From assembly GCF_047219225.1 (NCBI RefSeq), contig NZ_CP178208.1, positions 2,728,001-2,792,000 of the forward strand: DNA of 64,000 nucleotides, given 5' to 3'. Both the position numbers and the translations under genes were made by a program. Under the pieces are notes generated by a model. It worked only from the letters and a program-made list of their open reading frames with translations, did not search any database and was not told the DNA's origin. Origin of the DNA: IMCC45349 sp047219225. GTDB taxonomy: Bacteria > Bacteroidota > Bacteroidia > Flavobacteriales > Flavobacteriaceae. Below, piece after piece: positions 19,108 through 27,209 of this stretch (position 1 is its first letter; the number at the start of each line of letters is the position of its first letter).

Positions 19108-19602
19108 ATGAATTTTTCAAAGAAAAATCACGAACACAAAAACAAAAATGTAATCGACGTGAGTAAAAAAGTAATTTTAAGTGTAGCTGTAATAGCAGCA
19201 TTAGGTTTAACAAGTTGTAAAAACGAAACCAAAAAAGAAACAGAAACCACAACTACTGAAATGTCAAAAGATATGGCAATGACAGACCTGTCTTTTGGTG
19301 TAAGAGGAAATTGCGGAATGTGTAAAAACACTATCGAAAAAGCAGCTAACGGTGTTGAAGGTGTTGCAAGTGCTAATTGGGATGTCGATAAAAAGAAGAT
19401 TGATGTGTCTTTTGATGATACAAAAACCGATGCAATGGCAATCCATAAAGCAATCGCAGCTTCAGGATATGATACCGAAAAAGTAGCAGGTGATGAAGAA
19501 GCATATGATGGTTTACCAGGTTGTTGTAAATACGACCACGAAATGATGATGAATCAATCTGGTGAAGAAGAAAGTGATGACCATTCAAATCACGACCATT
19601 AA
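19108..19602 (+). CDS. HMA-domain lipoprotein
   Basis: A 164-residue exported protein with an unusually long charged N terminus (1-20) before a hydrophobic segment ending in the lipobox LTSCKN (Cys ~37). Residues ~62-130 form an HMA domain with the metal loop GNCGMCKNTIEKA in place of the common GMTCxxC. The C terminus adds GCCKYDHEMMM and a His/Asp-rich tail, giving many extra metal ligands. It is the last gene of the copper operon and is followed by a strong terminator. Probable role: periplasmic copper binding or delivery to the Cus pump. Confidence 0.78.
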   Translation: MNFSKKNHEHKNKNVIDVSKKVILSVAVIAALGLTSCKNETKKETETTTTEMSKDMAMTDLSFGVRGNCGMCKNTIEKAANGVEGVASANWDVDKKKIDVSFDDTKTDAMAIHKAIAASGYDTEKVAGDEEAYDGLPGCCKYDHEMMMNQSGEEESDDHSNHDH

Positions 19603-19611
19603 GCAATAATG

Positions 19612-19640
19612 AAAGAGTCTTTTTCGGAAGGCTCTTTTTT
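19612..19640 (+). terminator. Intrinsic terminator of the metal operon
   Basis: A 10-bp stem (AAAGAGTCTT with AAGGCTCTTT, one G-T pair) with loop TTTCGG, followed by further T residues, 10 bp after the HMA lipoprotein stop. Confidence 0.85.
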
Positions 19641-19743
19641 ATTCCCCACAACCCAAAACCCAGTTTTTTCGTACCTCAAAATCCTCTGTCTTTTGTGTTG
19701 TTCCGCTCACCTAACAAGTTTAGCGTTTTTTTGTCTTTAAGGT

Positions 19744-19800
19744 AATAGCATATTACAGCTTTGGTTTTCATAAAATCAAACCAAACTGCAATAAGCTATT
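19744..19800. repeat. Imperfect inverted repeat (hairpin 1)
   Basis: The left arm from 19744 (AATAGCATATTACAGC...TTTGGTTT) pairs with the right arm ending at 19800 (AAACCAAACTGCAATAAGCTATT), about 23 bp with two mismatches and one bulge, loop about 10 nt. Confidence 0.7.
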
Positions 19801-19844
19801 CTGTTATTATTATATCATAAAACCCTAAACTCACCCAAGCTATG

Positions 19845-19938
19845 TTACATAATACAAGTTATAGTAGCAAACGGCACTTTTCAAAGGTTTGCTATCGCAG
19901 TATTAATGCATTTTGTAGCTATAACTGGTATTATGTAA
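19845..19938. repeat. Nested inverted repeats (hairpin 2)
   Basis: The outer 20-bp arms 19845-19864 and 19919-19938 match at 19 of 20 positions; immediately inside, TAGCAAAC (19865-19872) pairs with GTTTGCTA (19887-19894). The arrangement would give a two-part stem with an asymmetric internal loop. Confidence 0.75.
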
Positions 19939-20204
19939 AATATCCGCTATTCCAACGCGCACTTCCGTACATTAAACCACATTTTGAACTAACATTAAAC
20001 ATTTGAACATTTTAAGGTTTCCGTTAATTGATAATAATATTCGTTATCTCATTCAAGCTGCACAAAACCATCGTTAAGTCCAAGTATTCCTTACCTCAAG
20101 TCTTTGTTTGTTTCATTTCGTTAACAAATATAAAAGTCCACTTTTCCCCACCACCCAAGTCAGCGGTTATAAAAAAATAGGTTTATAAAGTGTAGTAATA
20201 CGCC

Positions 20205-20250
20205 ATAGCATATTGCTTTTTCTCGTGCCTCAAAAAAAGCAATTAGCTAT
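20205..20250. repeat. Imperfect inverted repeat (hairpin 3)
   Basis: ATAGCATATTGCTTTTT pairs with AAAAAGCAATTAGCTAT, 17-bp arms with two mismatched positions. The left arm resembles that of hairpin 1. Confidence 0.65.
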
Positions 20251-20264
20251 TGTCTAAAAGTCCT

Positions 20265-20324
20265 GTATAAGTAGCTTGTTTAAATGCTGTTTTATCAAAC
20301 AACTATTTAAAACGCTACCCATAC
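20265..20324. repeat. Imperfect inverted repeat (hairpin 4)
   Basis: GTAT plus GTAGCTTGTTTAAAT on the left pairs imperfectly with ATTTAAAACGCTAC and ATAC on the right. Confidence 0.5.
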
Positions 20325-20686
20325 AAACGCTTCATCCAACACTTAATAACAAAATGCAACCTATTTTTTTAAGTGTTAATTCCCCAGAAAAGTTAAAGGC
20401 AATTTCAATCAAGTTTAAACCAATTTGAAATATTAAAATAAAAAAAGATGGCAAATATATGTGGCTACCTCTGCCAACCGCACAAGGCTATAAAGGTCAA
20501 GCCCTACGGGTTTTGAATAAAACTTTTTTCAATACCTTTTTTTTTGATTTAGTCATTCAATAAAAAAACTTTTATCCAAAAACCTTGACAGCCTTACCCA
20601 CGCCACAACAACTATGGCTATCTTTTTTCTTTTCAAAAAAAAATAATGGCGCGAAGCGTAGCGAAGCAATTTTAAATTGGATAGCT

Positions 20687-21127
20687 ATGTCAACTTTTGA
20701 ACTAAAAACACACCAAGTCGGAAAAACTTACTCAAACCCTCATTTTTTTATACTAAACAAAGGGCTAAACAGCGGAAAACCGCTCTCAAATCCTTGCCCT
20801 AATTGTTTCGTAGTTACTACTTCAACCGAAAAGGAAAAAAATACGTTGTATCATTTGTCTATGATGCTACAAATAGGCGGTTTTTACGCTTACTATTTAA
20901 AAGGAAGTGTAATTCCATTTATCTCAATATATGATTGCAGAAATACTCTAAAAAATAGTTTTATATCATTAATAAATAATGAATTTCAATTGCAAAAGCA
21001 TATTAATATGGTGTCAGCAATTAGTAAAAAAGAAGCCGAACTTCAAAAAGTCATTTCAAAAATGGCAGATTTGAAAGTATCATACATTCAAAGTTTATTT
21101 TCTAAAATGCAAAAAGAAGCAATCTAA
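20687..21127 (+). CDS. DUF6943 family protein
   Basis: About 146 residues from the ATG at 20687, which begins MSTFELKTHQVGKTY; a longer frame from 20585 is low-complexity and unlikely to be translated. Conserved marks are NPHFFILNKGLNSGKP and NPCPNCFV, followed by a membrane-like or hydrophobic patch (YHLSMMLQIGGFYAYYLKGSVIPF). The family is widespread near mobile elements in Bacteroidota; its function is unknown. It is preceded by a repeat-rich non-coding tract, which supports its association with a mobile or integrated segment. Confidence 0.65.
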   Translation: MSTFELKTHQVGKTYSNPHFFILNKGLNSGKPLSNPCPNCFVVTTSTEKEKNTLYHLSMMLQIGGFYAYYLKGSVIPFISIYDCRNTLKNSFISLINNEFQLQKHINMVSAISKKEAELQKVISKMADLKVSYIQSLFSKMQKEAI

Positions 21128-21252
21128 AGCAACAAAATCCATATCTAACGAATAGCATAAAACTTGCCATATATTCAGTCGGAAGGTACAACTTCGTGTT
21201 AAGTCCGTACCAAGTCCGAAGAAAAATAAGTTTCATTTAAATTATTTATGTT

Positions 21253-21894
21253 ATGGGTAAAATTTCCCAAGGTATTTTAGGAGGGCTTTCAGGTAAGGTT
21301 GGAAACGTTATCGGTGGAAGCTGGAAAGGAATTGATTACATTAGAATTAAACCCTCAAGTGTAGCCAATCCAAGAACTGTTGGTCAAGTAAACCAAAGAA
21401 CAAAGTTTACTGCCACTTTAGAATTTTTACAGGCTGTAAAGCCTTTTATTAAGTTAGGGTATAAAGGATTAGCAGTTAAGAAAACAGAATTTAATGCTGC
21501 AATGTCGTATGTGTTGAATAATGCGATTACAGGTACAGAACCTAACTTTGTTGTTGACTATCCAAACGCTTTAGTAAGTCGCGGAGGTTTATCTGGTGCG
21601 TTAAACCCGACGACTGATTTAGCAACTGCTGGAGAAGTAACTTTTGGGTGGGATGATAACTCTGCCGAAGGTAACGCAAATGCAACTGATAAAGCGATGT
21701 TGTTGGTTTACAATCCCTCAAAAAAGGAATCTATTTCTTTACTTGATGGAGCAGACAGAACAGTAGGTTCTCAAATTGTTTCAATCCCAACAACTTATGC
21801 AGGAGATACGGTAGAGTTATTTATGGCGTTTATTACTGCTGATGGTAGTCAAGTATCAAACAGTATTTATTTAGGCTCTGGTACAGCTAATTAA
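21253..21894 (+). CDS. DUF6266 family protein
   Basis: A 213-residue protein beginning MGKISQGILGGLSGKVGNVIGGSWKG, the highly conserved DUF6266 N terminus, followed by IRIKPSSVANPRT and a C-terminal beta-rich half (~95-213). Members are small, numerous in Bacteroidota genomes and of unknown role; the Gly-rich start and variable C-terminal half suggest a structural or extracellular protein, but no signal peptide is visible. It has its own strong terminator. The gap to the preceding gene (125 bp) suggests its own promoter. Confidence 0.7.
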   Translation: MGKISQGILGGLSGKVGNVIGGSWKGIDYIRIKPSSVANPRTVGQVNQRTKFTATLEFLQAVKPFIKLGYKGLAVKKTEFNAAMSYVLNNAITGTEPNFVVDYPNALVSRGGLSGALNPTTDLATAGEVTFGWDDNSAEGNANATDKAMLLVYNPSKKESISLLDGADRTVGSQIVSIPTTYAGDTVELFMAFITADGSQVSNSIYLGSGTAN

Positions 21895-21914
21895 TGCTTG
21901 GTGTTTTTATTTGG

Positions 21915-21942
21915 AAACCGCTCTAATCGAGCGGTTTTTTTT
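21915..21942 (+). terminator. Intrinsic terminator after DUF6266 gene
   Basis: A 9-bp perfect stem AAACCGCTC/GAGCGGTTT with loop TAATC and a run of T, 20 bp after the stop codon. Confidence 0.9.
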
Positions 21943-22247
21943 GTGCTATATTAGTAGCTCAATTTATTGATGTTTACTCTTTATTTATTCTTTTTATGTA
22001 TTTTTTGTACACTATTTGTTGCCCAAATACCTTAACGTCAATAGACATAAGGATAGTTAAATATTGTATCGGGAAGTAATTACATTTCTATTTGTTGTTA
22101 ACTTCTCTTTTTTGTTGTTTTTATTCTTTTATAAATCAAATTTTGAGTTCCTAAGTGTATGCATATGTTTTTTGTATGGTGGAATGATTTTAAATGTGTT
22201 ATTGTTTTTAAAAGAATATATAAGTAAAAGAAATGTATTTTTGATTT
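21943..22247. other. Intergenic region before AraC gene
   Basis: About 305 bases, very AT-rich. A short hydrophobic frame (22064-22282) overlaps the AraC start and is not considered a gene. No clear promoter element or repeat was identified. Confidence 0.4.
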
Positions 22248-23156
22248 ATGCAACACTTCAAAACTATAGCAGATTATTGTAAAGCGATTAATATTACTTC
22301 GCCAAAACAACCTTTTTTTGATATTAGAAGTTTTGAAGAGAACATGCCTACTGTTGTTTCAGAAATGAAACCGTTTAAACACGAGTTTTATGCAATAGCT
22401 ATAAAAGTTGAAGGTTCAGGTAAGGCTATTACTGGACATCATAATAATTTCCCTGAGGGAGCAACCGTCTTTTTTAATACACCTTTTCAAATCATTTCTT
22501 GGGATATTTTACCAGATTGGGAAGGCTATTATTTAATGTTCTCAAAAGAGTTTGTAACACATTCAAAGCATTTACAAAAACTTCTTGATGAATTTCCTTT
22601 TTTAAAAATTGATAAATCTATTCCGTTTGAAGTAAAACCAGAAGAAGTTTCGAAATTACTTCAGATTTATAAGTCTATTCATGAAGAACAACAAAGCTTA
22701 AGACAAGATTCATTAACCATAATTGAGTCGCAAGTTTTAGTGTTACTTAATTTTATAAAACGATTTTTTAATGCACAAATAAGTAAAGAAGACGCATTAA
22801 AAGCGTTTAGAAAGGCAGATGTTAATTTACTGTCACGTTTTCAAACCTTAATAGAAACTAGTTTTTACACAAATAATTTAACTAATAGAAAAGCCCACTC
22901 ACCAAGTTTTTATGCAGAATTGTTAGCTGTTCATCCAAATCATTTAAATGCTATTGTAAAACAAATTACTGGTCACACAGCAAAAAAGCATATTCAAAAT
23001 CATTTGCTACGTTTAGCTAAATCTCGCTTGTTACAAACTGAGATGAGTATTAAGGAAATTGCTTATTCACTACATTTTGATGCGCCTAATAATTTTAATA
23101 GCTTCTTTAAAAAACAAACAGGGCAAACACCTAATTTGTTTAGAAAAAATCAATAG
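22248..23156 (+). CDS. AraC-family transcriptional regulator
   Basis: A 302-residue regulator with an N-terminal cupin-like ligand-binding half (~10-170) and a C-terminal double helix-turn-helix (~205-302). The second HTH shows the AraC signature around IKEIAYSLHFDAPNNFNSFFKKQTGQTP. The ligand is unknown. A pair of 21-bp-period direct repeats lies directly after its stop, in front of the SnoaL/hydrolase operon it probably controls. A second AraC protein of similar layout is encoded on the opposite strand at 25772-26704. Confidence 0.88.
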   Translation: MQHFKTIADYCKAINITSPKQPFFDIRSFEENMPTVVSEMKPFKHEFYAIAIKVEGSGKAITGHHNNFPEGATVFFNTPFQIISWDILPDWEGYYLMFSKEFVTHSKHLQKLLDEFPFLKIDKSIPFEVKPEEVSKLLQIYKSIHEEQQSLRQDSLTIIESQVLVLLNFIKRFFNAQISKEDALKAFRKADVNLLSRFQTLIETSFYTNNLTNRKAHSPSFYAELLAVHPNHLNAIVKQITGHTAKKHIQNHLLRLAKSRLLQTEMSIKEIAYSLHFDAPNNFNSFFKKQTGQTPNLFRKNQ

Positions 23157-23158
23157 TC

Positions 23159-23200
23159 TTTGATTTTTATACTTTCTCCTTTGATTCTATAAATCTTTCC
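23159..23200 (+). promoter_or_regulatory. Candidate AraC operator (21-bp-period direct repeats)
   Basis: TTTGATT begins at 23159 and again at 23180, and 13-14 of 21 positions agree between the two units. A -7-like CATCTTTG follows at 23215-23222 before the ATG at 23244. Two direct half-sites one 21-bp period apart is the usual AraC-type operator geometry. Confidence 0.45.
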
Positions 23201-23243
23201 GCTAAAACCTATCGCATCTTTGTATTATTAAAACTAGACGAAG

Positions 23244-23756
23244 ATGAGAACACTATTTATAGCCTTACTAATGACAACGTCATTATTCATAAATGCACAA
23301 CAGATGGAAGATAAACTTAATATTCAAGAGACCATATCAAAAATGTTTATTAACTCAGACAATCAAAATTGGACTGAAGTAGAAGCACAGTTTGCACCAA
23401 AAGTAACTTTAGACTATTCATCTATGACAGGAAATCTAGCTGAAAAAGTATCACCAACAGATATTACTACAGGATGGAAAACTATATTACCAGGCTTTAC
23501 CTATACACATCACCAAATTGGAAATTTTATTACCAAAATTAATGGTAATAAAGCCAATAGCTTTTGTTACGGAACAGCAACACATTATTTAGAAGACGAC
23601 AATGGGAATGTTTGGACAGTAGTAGGAAGCTATGATTTTGATTTAGAAAAAGTAGATGACTCATGGAAAATTACTTCAATGACCTTTAATTACAAATACC
23701 AAAATGGTAATAGTAAGTTGATTGAAAATGCTATTAAGAATGTAAAAAATAACTAA
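23244..23756 (+). CDS. Secreted SnoaL/NTF2-like protein
   Basis: A 170-residue exported protein: signal peptide 1-18 (ALLMTTSLFINAQQ), then an alpha+beta barrel of the NTF2/SnoaL type with the usual elements (ETISKMFINSDNQNWTEVEAQFAPKV, the THHQIGNF strand, and the Trp/Asp-rich C-terminal strands). The fold hosts small hydrophobic substrates or acts as an isomerase or binding protein; catalytic residues are not identifiable here. It is the first gene of a four-gene operon of three NTF2-like proteins and a hydrolase. Confidence 0.72.
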   Translation: MRTLFIALLMTTSLFINAQQMEDKLNIQETISKMFINSDNQNWTEVEAQFAPKVTLDYSSMTGNLAEKVSPTDITTGWKTILPGFTYTHHQIGNFITKINGNKANSFCYGTATHYLEDDNGNVWTVVGSYDFDLEKVDDSWKITSMTFNYKYQNGNSKLIENAIKNVKNN

Positions 23757-23763
23757 TTGAGTA

Positions 23764-24126
23764 ATGACAAGAAATTATAAGCATATAGACTTTTTATCTA
23801 ATCATTTAGATAATAAAGATAGTGACAATGTATTGTCTCTATTAACTGACAACTGCTTGTTTGTAGCAGGAAACAATGAGCCAATAACCGGAAAAGAAGC
23901 TGTAAAATCAGCTTTAGAAATTTTTTTTGAAGTAGTGAAATCCACAAATCATCAGGTAACAGATATTTTCGAATCAAAAAACTCACTAGTTCACAGAGGA
24001 AAAGTGACTTACACAAGATTAGATGATTCTCAACTAACAGTTCCTTTTTGCGATGTATTTAAAATGAAAAGAAATCTAATAAGTGAATATTATATCTACA
24101 TTGATTGGTCAGAACTTTTTAAATAA
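23764..24126 (+). CDS. SnoaL-like (NTF2 fold) protein, cytoplasmic
   Basis: A 120-residue protein without a signal peptide. The sequence follows the SnoaL plan: helix (IDFLSNHLDNKDSDNVLSLL), strand with TDNCLFVAGNNEPITGKEAVKSALE, helix, then strands ending YYIYIDWSELF. Short SnoaL-like proteins often serve as aldol cyclases or binding proteins for small molecules. It lies 7 bp behind the first NTF2-like gene and 7 bp before the next one. Confidence 0.72.
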   Translation: MTRNYKHIDFLSNHLDNKDSDNVLSLLTDNCLFVAGNNEPITGKEAVKSALEIFFEVVKSTNHQVTDIFESKNSLVHRGKVTYTRLDDSQLTVPFCDVFKMKRNLISEYYIYIDWSELFK

Positions 24127-24133
24127 GAATAAA

Positions 24134-24676
24134 ATGAAAAAACTACTCATATTAATGTTTTCAGGATTATTATTATCCTGTGGAAATTCAGAAGAAGAAA
24201 AACAATTGCAAAACGAAAGCAAAGAATTAAAAATGCAATACACTAATACTATGGATACAGCAATTAAAAACAAAGCTACTGTTAAAGCTTTTTTCAATGC
24301 CTTAACAGCCGAAGATGCCAATGCAGTAGCCAATTTATTTACAGAAAATGCAAAGCATATTAATCCGTATCATTCTGGATTGTTTCCAGCTGGTGCTAAT
24401 AGTAAAGAGGAAATTAGGAACTATTGGAAACCTGTATTTCCAAACTTTGATGGCATGACCTTTCCTATAGATGAAATCTACGCTATGGAAGATCCAAACA
24501 TTGTTTTTGTAAAATATACAGGAAATATTAAATTAAAAAACAATGCAGGTATGTACAGCAACGATTACTACTCTACCTTTAAGTTTAATGATAACGGAAA
24601 AATAACAGAATACGTAGAAATTTTTAACCCAATAGTTGCTGCTCGCGGCTTTGGATTAATCGATAAAATCAAGTAA
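24134..24676 (+). CDS. SnoaL-like lipoprotein
   Basis: About 180 residues from the ATG at 24134, giving a clean lipoprotein signal (KKLLILMFSGLLLSCGNSEE, lipobox Cys ~16); the in-frame ATG at 24083 lies inside the previous gene. The mature part is a SnoaL/NTF2 domain: KATVKAFFNALTAEDANAVANLFTENA, then NPYHSGLFPAGANSKEEIRNYWK and KYTGNIKLKNN. It is 2 bp before the hydrolase gene. The lipid anchor places it at the envelope, together with the hydrolase. Confidence 0.78.
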   Translation: MKKLLILMFSGLLLSCGNSEEEKQLQNESKELKMQYTNTMDTAIKNKATVKAFFNALTAEDANAVANLFTENAKHINPYHSGLFPAGANSKEEIRNYWKPVFPNFDGMTFPIDEIYAMEDPNIVFVKYTGNIKLKNNAGMYSNDYYSTFKFNDNGKITEYVEIFNPIVAARGFGLIDKIK

Positions 24677-24678
24677 AC

Positions 24679-25701
24679 ATGAAAAAACTATTCATCTTTT
24701 CAGCAATGATACTATTAAATGCTTGTGGAAATTCAGAAAAAAATAAGAAAGACGCAGTTGAATCAAAAGAATCTAAAAGTAAAGAAGTAACTATGAAAAC
24801 AGTAAATTTTAAAAGCGAAGGACTAAACTTAGTAGGCAATTTATATTATCCACCTAACTTTGAAGAAGGTAAGCAATACCCAACCATTGTGAGTTCAGGA
24901 AGTTGGACTACAGTCAAAGAGCAAATGGCAGGTTTATACGCTAAGCGTTTTGCTGAAAATGGATTTATCACTTTAGCATTTGATTTTAGAAATTATGGAG
25001 AAAGTGAGGGTGTACCAAGAGCTTGGGAAAACCCAGCTATGAAAATTCAAGATATTAAAAACGCCGTTACATATTTAAAAACTTTACCAGAAGTAGATCA
25101 TAATAAGATTGGTGCATTTGGTGTATGTGCTGGTTCTATGTACACCTTAATAGCTGCTTCAGAAGATGTAAGTATCAAAGCTGTAGCTACTACTGCATCA
25201 TGGTTACACGATGCTGAAGCTGTAAAATTATTTTATGGAGGAGAAGAAGGTGTAAATGAACGCAAACAAGCTGCCCAAGCAGCTAAAAAGAAATATGCCG
25301 AAACAGGAGAATTTACATACATCAAAACTATTTCAACAGATGACCCAACTGCAGCTATGTATGGTAATTTTGATTATTATTTAAATCCAGAACGTGGCGC
25401 TATACCACAATGGAGTGCAGATCAATTTGCCGTTGCTACTTGGGAAGATTGGTTAAACTTAGATCCATTCCCATCAGCTAATAAATTAGATAAGCCACTA
25501 CTTATGATACATTCTGATGGTTGTGTGTTACCAGATTACACCAAAAAGTATTTTGAAGCTGTACCTTCAAAAAACAAGGAATTGGTTTGGATGGATACCA
25601 AATTACAATCACCAATGCATCAATTTGCCTTTTATGATCAAAAAGAAGAAGTTGATTTAGCAGTAGAAAAAACGAGCTCGTTTTTTCACAAGTATTTATA
25701 A
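24679..25701 (+). CDS. Alpha/beta hydrolase lipoprotein with Cys nucleophile motif
   Basis: A 340-residue lipoprotein (signal FIFSAMILLNACGNSE, Cys ~16) with an alpha/beta-hydrolase fold (~45-340). The nucleophile elbow reads GVCAGS, with Cys where most family members have Ser, as in dienelactone hydrolases. Candidate acid and base residues are the Asp in IHSDGCVLPDYTK and the His in SPMHQFAFYD. The oxyanion/first-strand region PTIVSSGSWTTVK lacks the usual HG. A related protein is encoded at 27210-28151 on the other strand. The substrate is unknown; neighbours are three SnoaL-like proteins, which suggests a small hydrophobic or lactone-type compound. Confidence 0.78.
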   Translation: MKKLFIFSAMILLNACGNSEKNKKDAVESKESKSKEVTMKTVNFKSEGLNLVGNLYYPPNFEEGKQYPTIVSSGSWTTVKEQMAGLYAKRFAENGFITLAFDFRNYGESEGVPRAWENPAMKIQDIKNAVTYLKTLPEVDHNKIGAFGVCAGSMYTLIAASEDVSIKAVATTASWLHDAEAVKLFYGGEEGVNERKQAAQAAKKKYAETGEFTYIKTISTDDPTAAMYGNFDYYLNPERGAIPQWSADQFAVATWEDWLNLDPFPSANKLDKPLLMIHSDGCVLPDYTKKYFEAVPSKNKELVWMDTKLQSPMHQFAFYDQKEEVDLAVEKTSSFFHKYL

Positions 25702-25720
25702 AATCTAATATTTTTAAAGA

Positions 25721-25752
25721 AAAAGCGAGCATCATTGATGCTCGCTTTTTTA
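25721..25752. terminator. Bidirectional intrinsic terminator
   Basis: A 13-bp perfect stem AAAAGCGAGCATC/GATGCTCGCTTTT with a 3-nt loop, A-rich on the left and T-rich on the right, between convergent hydrolase and AraC genes; it should work for both strands. Confidence 0.92.
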
Positions 25753-25771
25753 CTATTAATAATTTTAAAAT

Positions 25772-26704
25772 TTAATTCAAACTATGGGCTTGGATGTACG
25801 CCTTAGGACTCATTCCAGTTTTCTTTTTAAATACTCGCGTAAAATATTGTGGGTATTCAAAGCCCAATTGATAAGCAGTTTCTGAGATGGATAACTTTGG
25901 GTTTAAAAGCATGCCTTTAGCTTCCTCTACTAAAAATAAGTTGATTTGATCTACAGCAGTTTTACCAGTTTCAACTTTTATAGTATCACTCATATAACGA
26001 TGGCTTACATTAAGTTGATCAGCCATCCAATCTACGGTTGGAATACCTTCTTCTACCAATAAGTTTTGTTCAAAATAGCTATTAAGAATATCCTTAAATC
26101 GTGTAATCAAAATTTTATTATCGTCTGTACGGTTCAAAAATTGACGCTTGTAAAAACGATCCGCATATTTGAGTAAAGTTTCTAATTGCGAAATGATTAT
26201 ATCCTTGCTAAATTCATCTTGGTTATTATGGTATTCAGCCTTCATGTTTTTGAAGATATCCTTTATAATCAGCTCTTCTTTTGGAGAAAGATGCAAGGCT
26301 TCATTAACATTATAGTTAAAGAAGTTATAGCTTTTAATTTTTTCGTAAATATCTAAATTTCGAATATAGTCTTTGTGAAAGACAATATGATAACTCTCTG
26401 AGCTAACAACAATACCTTTAAAGGACACCGTTTGATTTGGTGCTGTAAATAAGAGCGAACCATTAGTACAGTCGTATTTGGTACGTCCATAAACAAATTC
26501 ACCAGAAATAATTTTTTTAAAACTGATAGCGTAAAAATCGCAATTCATCACTATAGAATCTTCAGAAAGATCGTTAGTATCACAACTTACTTTTTCTTTT
26601 GGATCCAATTCAGAATGCATAATACTGAATAGCGGATTTTCAGGTGTTTTTAACCCAAAGTGTGTATGGAATTCTGTGATGGATTTAAAATTGAAATTTG
26701 GCAT
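25772..26704 (-). CDS. AraC-family transcriptional regulator
   Basis: A 310-residue regulator read from the ATG at 26704; a GTG two codons upstream is possible. The N-terminal half (~1-195) is a cupin-type sensing domain (FYAISFKKIISGEFVYG). The C-terminal ~100 residues hold the two AraC helix-turn-helix motifs (VDWMADQLNVSHRYMSDTIK; ISETAYQLGFEYPQYFTRVFKKKTGMSP). It lies downstream of the minus-strand hydrolase and DUF2255-like genes, whose promoter carries a well-conserved 21-bp-period direct repeat; it is a good candidate to bind there. Confidence 0.88.
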   Translation of the reverse strand: MPNFNFKSITEFHTHFGLKTPENPLFSIMHSELDPKEKVSCDTNDLSEDSIVMNCDFYAISFKKIISGEFVYGRTKYDCTNGSLLFTAPNQTVSFKGIVVSSESYHIVFHKDYIRNLDIYEKIKSYNFFNYNVNEALHLSPKEELIIKDIFKNMKAEYHNNQDEFSKDIIISQLETLLKYADRFYKRQFLNRTDDNKILITRFKDILNSYFEQNLLVEEGIPTVDWMADQLNVSHRYMSDTIKVETGKTAVDQINLFLVEEAKGMLLNPKLSISETAYQLGFEYPQYFTRVFKKKTGMSPKAYIQAHSLN

Positions 26705-26736
26705 ATTCACATTTTATACTTTTTAAATTTACAACA

Positions 26737-27096
26737 TTATTTAGGAATCAATTCTAGGGTAGAGGCTTCGTGTTGCTTTCTATTATAAGTCAAACGCATT
26801 AGTGGATATAAAATCCATAATAACTTGAAATAAGCTTTGTTGACTTTAGGGTTTATAGTCTCTAAGTCTTTAGGAACCACACCATCAATATCAACGATTG
26901 TATCTCCAAGTTTCATTTGACCATGAGAATTGGCTAAAAACGCATGATACCAACTTCGTTTTCCAAACTTATATTGGCGTACAAAAAAACGCCCTTCGGT
27001 TGAAACAATCGTAATATCAATAAAACGATGGTCACCACATCTAATTTGATGAACTTTTTGCCCTTGTACTAATTTTTCTAATTCCTGAATGGTCAT
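26737..27096 (-). CDS. DUF2255-like protein
   Basis: A 119-residue protein with a compact split-barrel-like pattern: GDHRFIDITIVSTEGRFFVRQYKFGKRSWYHAFLAN, then LGDTIVDIDGV and a C-terminal helix. This fits DUF2255, whose members resemble flavin/deazaflavin-dependent nitroreductases, but the match is by eye. No membrane segment that is clearly functional is seen. It lies between the AraC gene and the hydrolase on the same strand, so it may be co-transcribed with the AraC gene. Confidence 0.5.
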   Translation of the reverse strand: MTIQELEKLVQGQKVHQIRCGDHRFIDITIVSTEGRFFVRQYKFGKRSWYHAFLANSHGQMKLGDTIVDIDGVVPKDLETINPKVNKAYFKLLWILYPLMRLTYNRKQHEASTLELIPK

Positions 27097-27116
27097 GTTT
27101 AAATGGTTTTAGAATA

Positions 27117-27149
27117 GAACCTCTTGCTTTTAAACTATGCAAGAGGTTC
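27117..27149. terminator. Perfect inverted repeat, probable terminator
   Basis: GAACCTCTTGC (27117-27127) and GCAAGAGGTTC (27139-27149), an 11-bp perfect stem with an 11-nt AT-rich loop, after the hydrolase gene on the minus strand. The T-tract is weak, so termination efficiency is uncertain. Confidence 0.6.
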
Positions 27150-27209
27150 ATGTTTAAGGTTACTATTAATCAAAAAACTAACCTAATATTTGCTAAAAAA
27201 TATCTATAA

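Larger units (their letters stand above)
19641..20686. other. Non-coding tract with repeated long hairpins
   Basis: About 1.05 kb without a convincing gene. It contains four long imperfect inverted repeats, listed separately, several of them sharing an ATAGCATATT-type left arm and a GCTATT-type right arm, and a GC-richer stretch near 20462-20512. The layout resembles the non-coding end of an integrative element or a structured RNA region, but I see no recombinase, relaxase or attachment-site duplication to prove it. Confidence 0.4.

Noticed and set aside
20585..20686. N-terminal extension of the DUF6943 gene
   Set aside because: Low-complexity translation with Lys/Asn runs; the conserved family sequence begins at 20687.
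19641..20686. CRISPR array or tandem repeats
   Set aside because: The repeats are inverted and not regularly spaced; no repeat-spacer pattern is present.
22064..22282. 72-codon hydrophobic frame upstream of the AraC gene
   Set aside because: It starts at TTG, is of biased AT-driven composition, overlaps the AraC start and has no visible promoter or family.
23798..24016. Minus-strand frames inside SnoaL-like and other genes
   Set aside because: Leu- or Ser-rich translations with no family likeness, antisense to well-supported genes; typical shadows of AT-rich coding DNA.
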